From positions 62,001 through 126,000 of the forward strand of contig QXCR01000038.1 in the NCBI GenBank assembly GCA_004380135.1: a DNA stretch of 64,000 bases, given 5' to 3'. The notes under the pieces are model-generated. The model was not told where the DNA came from. It ran no database searches and saw nothing but the letters and a program-made list of their open reading frames with translations. The translations under genes and the position numbers were made by a program. The DNA is from Stemphylium vesicarium (taxonomy: Eukaryota; Ascomycota; Dothideomycetes; Pleosporales; Pleosporaceae). Positions 32,617-42,396 of this stretch are shown one piece after another. The number at the start of each line of letters is the position of its first letter. The first letter of the stretch is position 1.

Positions 32617-33310
32617 AGAGGGTACCCATGTGTGATGTAGCTGGAAGGCGCATACAAGCACGTTGCTAAGACAGAATAGAGGAGATCTTTGATTCAAGCG
32701 GCAGGCTAAACGAGCGAAGAAAGCTGTGCATATGTTCGGAATTTTGGTCATCGCTGTTCATTTTCTAGGATAATAACGAGCTGGCTATCTAATGGCAAGA
32801 ACAGCTACATTCAATTCACCACGGCTGAAGTCCTCCGTTCGATTCACGTTCGCTTTACTTCTCTTTATGTATTGCAAGAACCCCAAGCGCCATTGTTTGG
32901 TTGCAAACTCATCACACACTCCGTCCCCATAAACCTGGCGTCGTTGTCCAGTGAAGCGCACATTCGCGCACATTCGCGCCCGAAACCTCCATACCGTAAG
33001 AGTTAGAAAGTAGCTATGGTGAGCTCCTGGGCGTGCCTGTAGACATATTGAGGGCTACTATGCGATGGGTTAAGCGGAGTCCCTGTTGAATATTGTTCTC
33101 CGCATTCCTATTATCACACATTCATACCCAGTCGCGAGATATGAGCGTCAAAAGCCCCATCAAATATGCGTCTGCTCGACATCACCTTCACCACCAGTGA
33201 ATCCGCAATCTGAAACACAGGTGAAGGGTCAGACACGTGAACTAAGTGCTCGTGACACTACACCTACCCTTTCACACCTTCCATCTCACAACATAACCCC
33301 AGAATCTACA
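32617..33310. other. Intergenic, about 0.7 kb
   Basis: Only short, unsupported frames are visible between the two hypothetical genes. Confidence 0.5.
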
Positions 33311-33413
33311 ATGACGTTACTCGACCCACACAATTCCCCGCGAAGACCACTAACAACCCGATCCGCTCTTCGAACGAAACCCCAGCCGTCATACCAGAAT
33401 CTCTCCAAGCGCG

Positions 33414-33653
33414 ATGCTAGATAGCCCCAAAGATCCCCATCTCAACGACTGGCGCAACATCACTGGCATCGGCCGTGGCAGGGATTGGGGTGCGCCGTCC
33501 AAGTATCAATGGACGGGTAGCGCATGGGAAGCGATCGAGAAGAAGAGCTGCAAGAGTAACACGTCGCCGTGTTCGAACAAGAGCACGCCGGAGAAGGGCT
33601 TGAATGCTACGGCTCCGTCTTTTGTACCTGGTGGCGGGACGGAGAAGAAGTAG
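33414..33653 (+). CDS. Small hypothetical protein
   Basis: A 79-codon frame with coding-like composition: Asn/Trp-containing N-terminal half (L-N-D-W-R-N-I-T-G-I-G-R-G) and a Ser/Thr/Pro/Lys-rich tail with two cysteines. It resembles small unannotated fungal proteins, but I recognise no family. An alternative start is the ATG at 33311, which sits in a good context (CTACAATG). A 70-nt intron 33316-33385 containing ACTAAC would join it in frame, though the first exon would be only 5 nt. Otherwise 33311 opens a separate 37-codon frame that could act as an upstream ORF. Confidence 0.35.
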   Translation: MLDSPKDPHLNDWRNITGIGRGRDWGAPSKYQWTGSAWEAIEKKSCKSNTSPCSNKSTPEKGLNATAPSFVPGGGTEKK

Positions 33654-34452
33654 ACGGTGGGTTCGTGTGGTCTGATGTTGGTGGTGAGGGGGACTGACTT
33701 TCGTAGAAGAAGATAGTGGATGTAGATGATGGCTGGGTATTAGGATTAAAGTTAAATAAGTTACAAACTTTCACGCAATTGCGTCGATTTGCTGAACTCT
33801 GCTTTTTGCATAGAACGAGGGTTTGATGGTAATCTGTTCGTACCCTTTTTCAAGGAAATATGGTAGTGATTATTGCAGAATTCGATGCGTGATAGTCCGA
33901 GGTTGCAGTAACTTGAGCGACGATGTGATGCAGTCTCGCCATAGGCCAGATCCTTACTATCGAAAAAGGGATTACGTAAGCGAGAACTAGGCGATATGCT
34001 TTTTTATCCTGCTTTTATGGAATTTGCGCTGAAGGATCTGGGGTCTGACTTGTAGTTGTTGAGGAAAGCGCTCACGAGATGCATAACCACGCCGTGCACT
34101 TACTTGCCACTCCAAAAGTACAGCCTCGCGCCGTCCAACTGCCTCAACTTCTCCATTAATTCCCCTAAATCCGCCGGCTAAGCTCTTGTCATACCATCCT
34201 ACTTCATGCTTTTGAGTATCATAGGTGGAACTAATAGGACGCCTTAATCGAGCTTACGAATGTACTCTTGGCATCACCTTCATGCTTGGTACTCTGCACC
34301 CGAACGTTTACAGTCACTTAGCGAGGTCATTGTCATGAATCTCAGCCTCCCCGTCAAGTATAAGTAGCTGCCGTGTAGCGCCCACCTGAAGCGCAGATCT
34401 CAGTGCAACTAGCATATCTCTCCTACCAAGAATCGCGCCCCAGAATACCAAA
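33654..34452. other. Intergenic, about 0.8 kb
   Basis: AT-richer than its surroundings, with no gene visible. It includes the promoter of the RidA-family gene, with CA-rich sequence near 34390-34450 that looks like a transcribed leader. Confidence 0.5.
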
Positions 34453-34900
34453 ATGTCGCATCTCGAATACTTTGACTACCCTGGCTTCGGCGAGCGCTCC
34501 AAAGAGCAGCTGAATTACAGCCAGGCGGTCCGCATCGGCAATCGCATCGAGGTTTCTGGTCAAGGTACCTCCCATCAAATCGATTCATTATATATCTCTA
34601 ACAAACGTAGGTGGTTGGGACCGTACGACAGAAGGGTACCCTGAAGACCTCGCCGGGGAGGTCGACCAAGCTTTTGACAATGTCGAACATGCGATCCAGC
34701 ACGCTGGTGGGAAAGGCTGGGACCAGGTGTACAAAACGCGAATCTATATCACGATTCTCATGGACGATGTCGCCGAGCACATCATTCGTAACTTGAAGGG
34801 GAGATGTAAGAAGCATGGCCCGCTTATGACGGTTGTGCAGGTTGCGTCTTTGTACAAGACGATGAAGATTGAGATTGAAGCAGAGGCAATCTTGGAATGA
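34453..34900 (+). CDS. RidA/YjgF/YER057c-family protein
   Basis: Exons 34453-34564 and 34611-34900 join across a 46-nt intron (donor GTACCT, branch CTAAC, acceptor GTAG) to 133 residues, the standard length of this trimeric family. RidA enzymes hydrolyse reactive enamine/imine intermediates released by PLP enzymes. Family features here are R-I-G-N-R-I-E-V-S-G-Q-G near the start, a G-x-D-Q-V-Y-K-T-R-I-Y-I strand, and V-V-Q-V-A-S-L near the end followed by K-I-E-I-E-A-E-A. In active RidA an arginine stands a few residues before this last strand and binds the substrate carboxylate; here the aligned position is methionine or leucine (G-P-L-M-T-V-V-Q-V). It therefore probably belongs to a Rid subfamily without classical deaminase activity. 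Confidence 0.88.
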
Positions 34901-35475
34901 ACCGGTGACCTAGGGGATAATGCGAGAATGTCTAAGTGTTGATAGCATGAAGAGCCCATTGTTGTCGAAAACTTGCATGGTTGTCTCTCGTCTTCTTTGG
35001 CTTGGGCGCGGCCACCCACCATCAAGCATTCGCGGTAGTCCTGACTGAGGCTTCCAACGTCGGAACGCATTTTCCTGAGATGTTGATAACGAACGAAGTG
35101 ATCCAAGGCTATTTGGTGCTTTTCGAGTGTCGATGCGGTTTGGGGTTCAGGTTCAGGTTGAGTGGAGGTGGCTGCATAGGCGCCATCGTCATCGGGGGGC
35201 TCACTAAGTGGGGCCTAAGCTGCGCCACAACACCCGTCTTCAAGGGTCGCGTTTCCTCCCACCTCCTTCATTCGCGCAAGCAGCCAAATGAAATCCTGTA
35301 CAATAATAACCAAAGACACTCGCCTAGAGGTGCAGCAGTCTGAACCTACTTCTCGAGCTACGAAGCTTCAGCGGTGACGCTGCCGGAGGCGTCCAATAGC
35401 CAGGGAACCCACCTCAACTCTTCGCCTGCCATCAGACGTATCTTCCAAACTTGGTGCCATCTTTCGCGCGCAAAG
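34901..35475. other. Intergenic
   Basis: Between the RidA-family gene and the first DUF7730 gene. The DUF7730 frame is open upstream as far as an ATG at 35374, so the true start may lie in this stretch. Nothing else is seen. Confidence 0.45.
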
Positions 35476-36573
35476 ATGCCTGGAAACCGCTTTCGCAGCC
35501 AGCTCAAGAAAATCGGGAATAAGACCGGCCACTGCTTGCGCACAGCAGCGTGGCAAACCTGTAAATGTCTCATGTGGACAGTCTGCTCGCCTTGCATTTG
35601 TTGCATAATACTGGTACTACCTAATCGAAGCGTTGCAAGAGAGTCGAGGGTACCAATGGAGCCCCCAAAGCCGATGTTGCCCTCGCCTCGAAGACGCGCT
35701 CTTACCCTACCATCAACAGACTTCCAGGAGCGCCAAATCACGCTCGATCAAACCAAATCCGCTTTTATGACCAAGCTGCCATTGGAAATAAGACGGATGA
35801 TCTACGAAATGGCCCTGGGAGAGGATTCTATACATCTTTCACTTGAGGATGGAAGTTTGAAAGCTCGACGATGCAGTATCACAACTTGCATTTGTTACCT
35901 CCGGCCCCATGGAGTGGATTATAAACTTCAGCTGGCACTTCCCTTGTTGAGGACATGCCGCCGCATGTAAGTACTGCCCCAGAAACATACCATGACGCCA
36001 AATCCCTGCAAGCCTCTGCCTGGCAGATATACAGAAGCATCAGCACACCTGCAGACGAAGTGACGGTTTAGTATTATGACTAATTGATACATAATTAGCT
36101 ACTCGGAAGCTATCGAATACCTTTACAGTGCGAGCTTGTTCTTCATCTCTACGGAGCCAGAAGATTACCCCACCGGGGGATACTTGCCCTATTTCCTCTT
36201 ACCGCAACGAATTGCTCAAATCACCCGTCTCACCATCGACTGGGACCTTGATCGCCACCAAGCATTTCAGGTGTCTCTCACGTCTGCACCGCACCGAGAT
36301 GACTGGTATAGAACATGGGATGTACTGGGAAGGATGACTGGCCTCCGGAGGCTGCACATGAGATTCTACTTCTTCCTAGATCTTTGGCAGCAGTGCTACG
36401 GCGACTTCTGGGAGAACAACAGAAAAGAGCTACTGGAGCCCATCAAGAAGGTCACTTCTCCAAAAGACTTTGTGATTACTCTTCCGAGTTGGAGATGCTC
36501 CACTGATTTCGATATTGGGCAATCAAAATGTGTCTTCAGGTTGCCAGGAGAGCCTATAGAAAGTCCCCCCTGA
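35476..36573 (+). CDS. DUF7730 domain protein A
   Basis: Exons 35476-35966 and 36099-36573 join across a 132-nt intron (donor GTAAGT, acceptor ATTAG) to 321 residues. The DUF7730 core starts with an F-box-like helix, L-P-L-E-I-R-R-M-I-Y-E-M-A-L-G, followed by I-H-L-S-L, then T-C-R-R-I-Y-S-E-A-I-E-Y-L-Y-S, the family signature, which spans the intron. The N-terminal region is basic and contains a Cys-rich hydrophobic segment (around W-T-V-C-S-P-C-I-C-C-I-I-L). These proteins are abundant in ascomycetes and have no established function; links to ubiquitin ligases are only suggested by the F-box-like part. An earlier in-frame ATG at 35374 exists. A related gene lies at 38701-39896. Confidence 0.75.
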
Positions 36574-37341
36574 GCTGGCGTCTCGAGGAGATGAAAGAAG
36601 CCTATCTGCGTCTCCGATCCCGTTCGTCAAACCGAATTTTCCACCTTGGAGGCTACAAAGAGGCTTTCCATGGTACCCACTCCACGACCGGTGTCATTGT
36701 GGCAACTATACAGGCGCCCTTTATTGATCTAGTCATGTCTTACGAATGCTACGAGAGTCACAATTTCCTTTGCCCGTCCTTGCTCAAGCGCTGGGACGAG
36801 CGTTCGCTCAGCCAAGCCACAAACCCATTACGGCCCGTCGAAAGACCGATGGGATTCACGCTGCGTCGGACCACAAGCTAAAGAAGCAAGATGCGGCCAA
36901 GACGGAACGCAACGATGACGCGTGTGGAGCATGCACCCAAGCATTCAGCAGCAAGTCGACAGTCCTGACTTAGGCTGGCTAGTGCCTGTGCACGTATCTT
37001 ATCGCGCCGTTAAGAAACGTGAAAGGCCGCTCGCTCTTGGCAGCTTGGCGAGCTAACTCGTCTTGCACAGCTTTCCTCAATCATCCTCTTCCCCGTTGCC
37101 CACACAACACCACCAAGAGCTTCAAGCAAGGGTAGCTCCTCCACGTGCAGGAGCTATGGAGCATAGGTCGAATTGCTCAGCCGTGTGGCTCATCGGCCTT
37201 GTTAGACCATCCGAGGCATCGTGTAGCTCTGGCGCTTGCTCGGCACAGATAAGAAGCAACATGGCCGTCAGATTGCTTGTCCGGCAGGAACCTTTTATTT
37301 TACCAGGTTCCCGGATACTCCTGGGTTGACAATCGCTCACG
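36574..37341. other. Intergenic, about 0.8 kb
   Basis: This region holds the 3' flank of DUF7730 gene A and the promoter of the phosphodiesterase gene. A plus-strand frame at 36528-36881 overlaps the end of gene A but has no recognisable content. Confidence 0.5.
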
Positions 37342-38589
37342 ATGCGCTCTTTCGTTGCTACCTCAGTCCTTCTCGGACTCGCATCCTCTGCTGCCGTTCC
37401 TGCTGTTGTACCTCGCGGTGGAGACCACGGCCACGGTCATGGACACAAGTTCAATGTCCAGGTCGGACCCCGTCCGTACTACCTAGTCGACGACATGGAC
37501 GCCAGTCCGTTGAAGGAGAAGCTAGAGAGCTGCTCCGAGCAAGAGTTCAAGACGTCAGACTTTGTCTTTGCGCACCGTGGTGCACCTCTCGAGTTTCCCG
37601 AGCACACACTCGCAAGCTACAAAGCTGCGCATCGCATGGGCGCTGGTGTGATTGAATGCGACGTCGCGTTCACAAAGGACAAGCAGCTCGTCTGCCGCCA
37701 TGCCCAATGCGACTTGCACACCACAACCAACATCCTCAACACAACCCTCGCCGAGAAGTGCACCACGCCCTTTTCTCCTGCCGCCAATGGCACTGCTGCG
37801 TCGGCAAAGTGCTGCACTTCGGATATCACATTGGAGGAATTCGGTACCCTGTGCGGAAAGATGGACGGCTTTAACCCCAACGGCACCACCATCGAGGAAT
37901 ACATGGACGGCACGCCCTACTTCCGCACCGACCTCTACGCCCAGAATTGCCCCAAGCTCATGACGGTCGACGAATACATTCCCTTGGTCGACAGCTGGGA
38001 CCTGAAGTTCACGGCTGAGCTCAAGACACCCGAGGTGGAGATGCCCTTTGATGGCTACACCCAGGAAGCCTACGCCCAGGATCTGGTCGACAAATTTCGC
38101 CAATACGAAATCGACCCCAGCCGTGTCTGGCTCCAGTCTTTCCTCCCAGACGACGTCTTTTACTGGATCGACAACGAGCCTGAGTTCGGTATTCAGGCCG
38201 TTTACCTTGACGAGCGCGTTGATACTCCTGAGGGTTACGCTAATGCTACGGCTGGGATCCCTGATCTCGCTGCCCGTGGTGTCAAGGTCATGGCTCCGGC
38301 TATGTTTGCGCTTACCAAGCTGGACGATGCGGGCAAGATTGTGCCGTCCGAGTACGCGATTGCGTGTCAGGAGCATGGGCTGGATATCGTTGCGTGGTCG
38401 TTTGAGCGTTCGGGATGGCTGCAGATTGACGGTGGTGGTTACTACTACGGATATGTCGCCAATGTCACGAACAATGACGGCGATATGTATGAGGTTCTTG
38501 ATGTTCTTGCCCAGGATGTCAAGATCAAGGCCATGTTTTCTGACTGGCCGGCTACTGTCACTTACTATGCCAACTGCTTTGGCTTATAA
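37342..38589 (+). CDS. Secreted glycerophosphodiester phosphodiesterase
   Basis: A single-exon gene of 415 residues of the GDPD family (PF03009), which hydrolyses glycerophosphodiesters such as glycerophosphocholine to glycerol-3-phosphate and an alcohol. A signal peptide is visible at about residues 1-18. The active-site pattern is complete: H78-R79-G-A-P, E87-H-T, metal ligands E105 and D107 in I-E-C-D, and the second catalytic His H120 in V-C-R-H. A later E-L-K-T strand and the terminal W-S-F segment fit the TIM barrel. Several N-x-S/T sites fit a secreted or wall-associated protein. Directly after the presumed signal cleavage site is a His/Gly-rich stretch, D-H-G-H-G-H-G-H-K, that could bind metal. 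There is no GPI signal. It lies between two DUF7730 genes, with no evident functional link. Confidence 0.92.
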   Translation: MRSFVATSVLLGLASSAAVPAVVPRGGDHGHGHGHKFNVQVGPRPYYLVDDMDASPLKEKLESCSEQEFKTSDFVFAHRGAPLEFPEHTLASYKAAHRMGAGVIECDVAFTKDKQLVCRHAQCDLHTTTNILNTTLAEKCTTPFSPAANGTAASAKCCTSDITLEEFGTLCGKMDGFNPNGTTIEEYMDGTPYFRTDLYAQNCPKLMTVDEYIPLVDSWDLKFTAELKTPEVEMPFDGYTQEAYAQDLVDKFRQYEIDPSRVWLQSFLPDDVFYWIDNEPEFGIQAVYLDERVDTPEGYANATAGIPDLAARGVKVMAPAMFALTKLDDAGKIVPSEYAIACQEHGLDIVAWSFERSGWLQIDGGGYYYGYVANVTNNDGDMYEVLDVLAQDVKIKAMFSDWPATVTYYANCFGL

Positions 38590-38700
38590 GTGCAGACAAT
38601 GCAAAACATAATGTAGTCGTCTACCAATTAAACCATTGTTCATGCAAAATTTGTTCAACTCTTGCGAAGTTAAAGTGACAATATGGCGATTGTTTGTTTG

Positions 38701-39896
38701 CTAATCGTCGTCCCCTGTGACGACCCCATCCTCTGGTCTTCTCAACCTCACACAGCTGTCCCCCATATCCCAATCCACCCCACAAGTTTGGTAGGGCAGC
38801 ACAACTGCGGCATTCTTCGGCTTCTGTACCCCTCTCACAGCCTCCAATAATATGTCTTCTAGCTCTAGCCAGTTTCTTTCCCACATCTGCTGCGGACTCG
38901 GATCAACCAGCACGACGTAGAGGTTTCTCAGCGCCTGCATTCCTGCGATTATTCTCCAACCCTTCTCCCAGTTCTCGGTGTCCTCAAGATATGCAACGCG
39001 ACTAGACGGACCACGTCGTAGATAGGGAAGCGCGCGAATTGCCCAGCGGAGGTAAAGCGTACGAATCGAGTTCAGGCGCGGTTGCGGGACGGAAGAGGGA
39101 AGGTAGAGTAAATGCGTTATATGGAGGAGAGAGAAGGTTTGCGCACGATAGAGCTGCGGGATGGCTTCAGAGTACCTGGATCAAGTCAGCCTTTTCGTAA
39201 TGACTAGCAAGGCAAATCTGCCAAAGTAACGTACATGCGTCTACAAGCCTTGATCATACCCACCCCACCAACGTCTAACCTCGAACCCTTTTCGCCTCCA
39301 AGTACGCGACACCCGCACTGCTTCCCCACCTCATGCCTCTCCTCGCCATCGCACACAAAGTGCGCAAACCTCCTCTTCGTACTCAGCGTCAAATGCACTA
39401 CTTCCTCGCCCATGACATACTCATACACCATGTGCCTCAGCTCAATTGGCAGGCGCGCGAAAAAGAGACTTTGGTCTTGCGCATGCGTGCGCGCATCAAT
39501 CTCCACACCAGGTTCAGACGTCAAGCTGATCGTGGATTTCCGCGGGCGCGGAGTCGCATGGTCGGGTGCAGATGACCTCAACGAGAAGGGGATGCGCGAT
39601 TTAGGTTTCGTTGACGACGACGATTCAGAAGAAGGGATATCGTGAGGCGCCCAACGTATACCGGGTAAGCGACCAAAAAATCCTTTGGGCTTCATTGTGG
39701 TGGCAACTGGGGTTGAGGTCGCAACTGGAGGGGAGAGCGCGACGGGAAGATAGAGGGGTGGCATGGCATCGCACACCTTTTCCGCAGACCCAGCCGGGCG
39801 CGGGAGAGGGAAGCCGTGGCGTTGTGTTTGTCCTGCTTGGTGATGGTTGCTTCCCGGGTTAAGCGGGGTGTTGGCCGCGTTGCTTGTTTGGAACAA
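38701..39896 (-). CDS. DUF7730 domain protein B
   Basis: Exons 39896-39235 and 39175-38701 join across a 59-nt intron (donor GTACGT, branch CTGAC, acceptor CCAG) to 378 residues. The core matches gene A: L-P-I-E-L-R-H-M-V-Y-E-Y-V-M-G, then V-H-L-T-L, a Cys-containing loop, A-C-R-R-M-Y-S-E-A-I-P-Q-L-Y, and a C-terminal L-P-x4-C-x2-D-x-D-x-G-x-S block like that of gene A. The intron splits the same codon of the C-R-R-x-Y-S-E-A-I motif in the same phase as in gene A. The N-terminal 120 residues are Pro/Ser/Thr-rich and probably disordered; internal Met codons there are alternative starts. Function unknown. Confidence 0.78.
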
Positions 39897-40767
39897 GCTC
39901 CATCTGGAGTCGCGGGGGTGGAGCTTGAATGGGAATGACGGGCGTGCTTGCGTCGATTGGTTACGAGAAAAATGGCGCTTTATGGTTCTAGGTGTTGGGG
40001 GCGTTTAAAGGGAATTTGCAACCACTATTCATTTGTGTATGTGTGACGAAGTTGTGTAGATTGTAGGAACCACTTCTTTCCGTGTTAGATGCGTGAGCGC
40101 CGCTTTGGGAGTTGCCTCGCATTCTTCCGCTCATTCGGGAATCGCGCCGTGGAAGGATTGTGAGTGCAGGTTACTCATGGCCGTTCGTCCGAGATGGGAG
40201 AATAGCATACCTCAACTCACGTTGCATTGGCCTGGTGCCTTCACCATGGAGCGAAGTTGCTTTTCCAGTAGGCAGAGCAAGATGACATGGCCGGATCGGG
40301 GAAAGTACCTGTTGAAAGGCTCGTATATTTAGACAAGATGTATAGGAAGACCAGAAGGCGCCTAGATTAGGCGATCGCAGCGATGCTCCCTAGCCAGTAT
40401 TACGAGCATACCTCAGGTAGTATGATAGAGTTTGAGGGACTGAATGCATACCTAGGCACTACTAGTCTCCCCCAAGGGTCTGTATGGCCAAAAAGCCATG
40501 CTACACTTAGCTGTATCTAACGTTAGATTCGCAAGATGCACAAAAGACTGGTATCTCAGATTATTCGGCAAATGTTAGAGTTCAGATGAAAGCAGATAAT
40601 GCCGCGCTGCCAACGGTGTTGATGGGCCGACACAGCCACGATCCCACAGCCACAGCCACGAGCTTCCAAGCGCGTCGGGCCGCGGCCAAAGTCGAGGTGT
40701 CATAGATTGTGAGCCATCTTAGAAGTGAAGCCAAATAACACCGTATATCCAGGCTAGAGGCAGCAAT
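39897..40767. other. Divergent promoter region, DUF7730 B and Zn2Cys6 regulator
   Basis: About 870 bases between divergently oriented start codons. No further gene or strong repeat is seen. Confidence 0.55.
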
Positions 40768-42396
40768 ATGAGGAAACGCTATCGCGCATGTGAGGAGTGC
40801 CATCGCCTCAAAATCAAGTGCGATGTGAGCACCTCTCCCACCCCAGGCATCTGCGAAAGATGCCACCGCAACAACCTCGAATGTGTGCCAGCAGCACCGC
40901 GCCTTCAACGCGACCGCATTAGCGAGCTCGAAGCTCAAATCCAAGAACTCAGAAAAGCGTTACAAGAGCAGTCCAATCAGAGCAGCAGTACTACACCGAG
41001 CCGCTCGCCGGGTAGCCTCTCCACCACGCTAAGTCGATCGCCCGGCAGTCTACTTGACAACCACCACGATGCCGTTCTGTCATTTTTGGACGCCCGCATT
41101 CCGCCCTTTAAACAGCGGCAATTGCTCCATCTGTATGCGCTCCAAGCGGGGACTGCGTGGCCGGTAGTCCGTCTGTCGATGAACCTTGACCATCTTCGCG
41201 CAAATTCCCCAATCCTACTCCTGGCCGTGCTGGTGTATACCATCACGCAAGAGGCGCAAGGCGTTGAACTAGAGGTGCACGATGAGCTAGTACGGGAAAC
41301 AATGCACATCCTTGGCGAAGAGGTCATTGGCAGGGGGCAGAGGTCCCTCGAACTGGTTCAGGCGCTGCTCATAGCGGCCTATTGGAACAAGAGTACTCGC
41401 AATGGGTCGCAAGGAAGCTGCTACCAGATTGTCCAAATTGCCTCTGATATGGCCATCGATCTTGGGATTGCAGGTGTCTCGCTGCAGCCCTCGCCAGTGG
41501 CGTACTTTTGCCGACACCAGGACACGGAATCCCTCGAGGCACGTCGTACCTGGCTAGGCTGCTATGTGGCATCATCCACTTCGTCGATCAGCACACGGCG
41601 ACCCAGTCCTGTGCCATGGGATGCTTATCTGGACGAGTGCGTTGGGTATCTGGAGAGCAACGGGGACGTATCGGATCTACTGTTCTGTCAAATTACCCTC
41701 ATCACTCGGCTAAACCAGGAGATCTCCAATCACCTGCGCCTTTGCCAGATAGCTACCTTTGTGGATGCTAATGACTACAACACCTACGCTATGATTGAGG
41801 CCCTGAAGATCAAGCTCGATGCATGGGCAGCCCAAGTCCCATCCAGTGTCGCATCATCACCGACGCTCAAAGTCTGGTGGCATATAGCCATGATACACCT
41901 GTATGAGCTTGTGCTGCATACGCCAACAAACAAGGCGTCGTTCGCAGCACCTTTCATACCGGGGCGCATTCCAGTCAAGGACTTCCCAAAGCCAGCCACC
42001 ATCATCTCACCGCTCAAGGAAGCGCTGCAAGTGCTCATCCAAAACTGCCACGCTGTCATTGATACCGCTGCAGAGATGGATCCTGTTCACATACTCAGTC
42101 TCCCGTCGTTTTCCTTCTCACCAACCGTAGTGTATGCTCTCTTCGTGCTTGTCACCGTTTTGGTGGCGGCCAACGACCCAGAGAACACCTACGGTCAATG
42201 TCTGCCGAAGGATTGCTTTCGCATCGAACAGTATGGGCCCAAGCTGCGGAGCTTAGTCGCATACATGAAGGCTCTTGATCCTACACTAAGTTGCTACACG
42301 ACGCGCATGTTTGATGCGACTGGCTGGCTGGAGGAATGGTATAATGACTACAACGCCATCTTACGACGCTATGAGGCAAACCTTGTGGGTTCATAG
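40768..42396 (+). CDS. Zn2Cys6 fungal transcription factor
   Basis: A single-exon gene of 542 residues. The N terminus is a binuclear zinc cluster with C8, C11, C18, C29, C32 and C39 (C-x2-C-x6-C-x10-C-x2-C-x6-C) and the basic loop R-L-K-I-K-C between the second and third Cys. A short linker and a coiled-coil dimerisation helix (R-I-S-E-L-E-A-Q-I-Q-E-L-R) follow. A Ser/Thr-rich segment with the repeated phrase S-R-S-P-G-S-L comes next, then a long helical region in the place of the fungal regulatory middle domain. The arrangement resembles Leu3/War1-type regulators. It would act as a nuclear dimer on CGG-containing sites. No biosynthetic cluster surrounds it, so targets are unknown. Confidence 0.85.
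   Translation: MRKRYRACEECHRLKIKCDVSTSPTPGICERCHRNNLECVPAAPRLQRDRISELEAQIQELRKALQEQSNQSSSTTPSRSPGSLSTTLSRSPGSLLDNHHDAVLSFLDARIPPFKQRQLLHLYALQAGTAWPVVRLSMNLDHLRANSPILLLAVLVYTITQEAQGVELEVHDELVRETMHILGEEVIGRGQRSLELVQALLIAAYWNKSTRNGSQGSCYQIVQIASDMAIDLGIAGVSLQPSPVAYFCRHQDTESLEARRTWLGCYVASSTSSISTRRPSPVPWDAYLDECVGYLESNGDVSDLLFCQITLITRLNQEISNHLRLCQIATFVDANDYNTYAMIEALKIKLDAWAAQVPSSVASSPTLKVWWHIAMIHLYELVLHTPTNKASFAAPFIPGRIPVKDFPKPATIISPLKEALQVLIQNCHAVIDTAAEMDPVHILSLPSFSFSPTVVYALFVLVTVLVAANDPENTYGQCLPKDCFRIEQYGPKLRSLVAYMKALDPTLSCYTTRMFDATGWLEEWYNDYNAILRRYEANLVGS

Noticed and set aside
33316..33385. 70-nt intron giving a 5-nt first exon in the small hypothetical gene
   Set aside because: In frame and with a branch-like ACTAAC, but the GTTACT donor is poor and a 5-nt coding exon is unlikely.
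36565..36730. Possible frameshift in a run of six C at the end of DUF7730 gene A
   Set aside because: Losing one C would extend the protein by about 50 residues, but gene B ends at nearly the same alignment position, so the present stop is probably natural.
37555..38376. 273-codon minus-strand frame
   Set aside because: Antisense to the phosphodiesterase gene, which has a complete active site and signal peptide.
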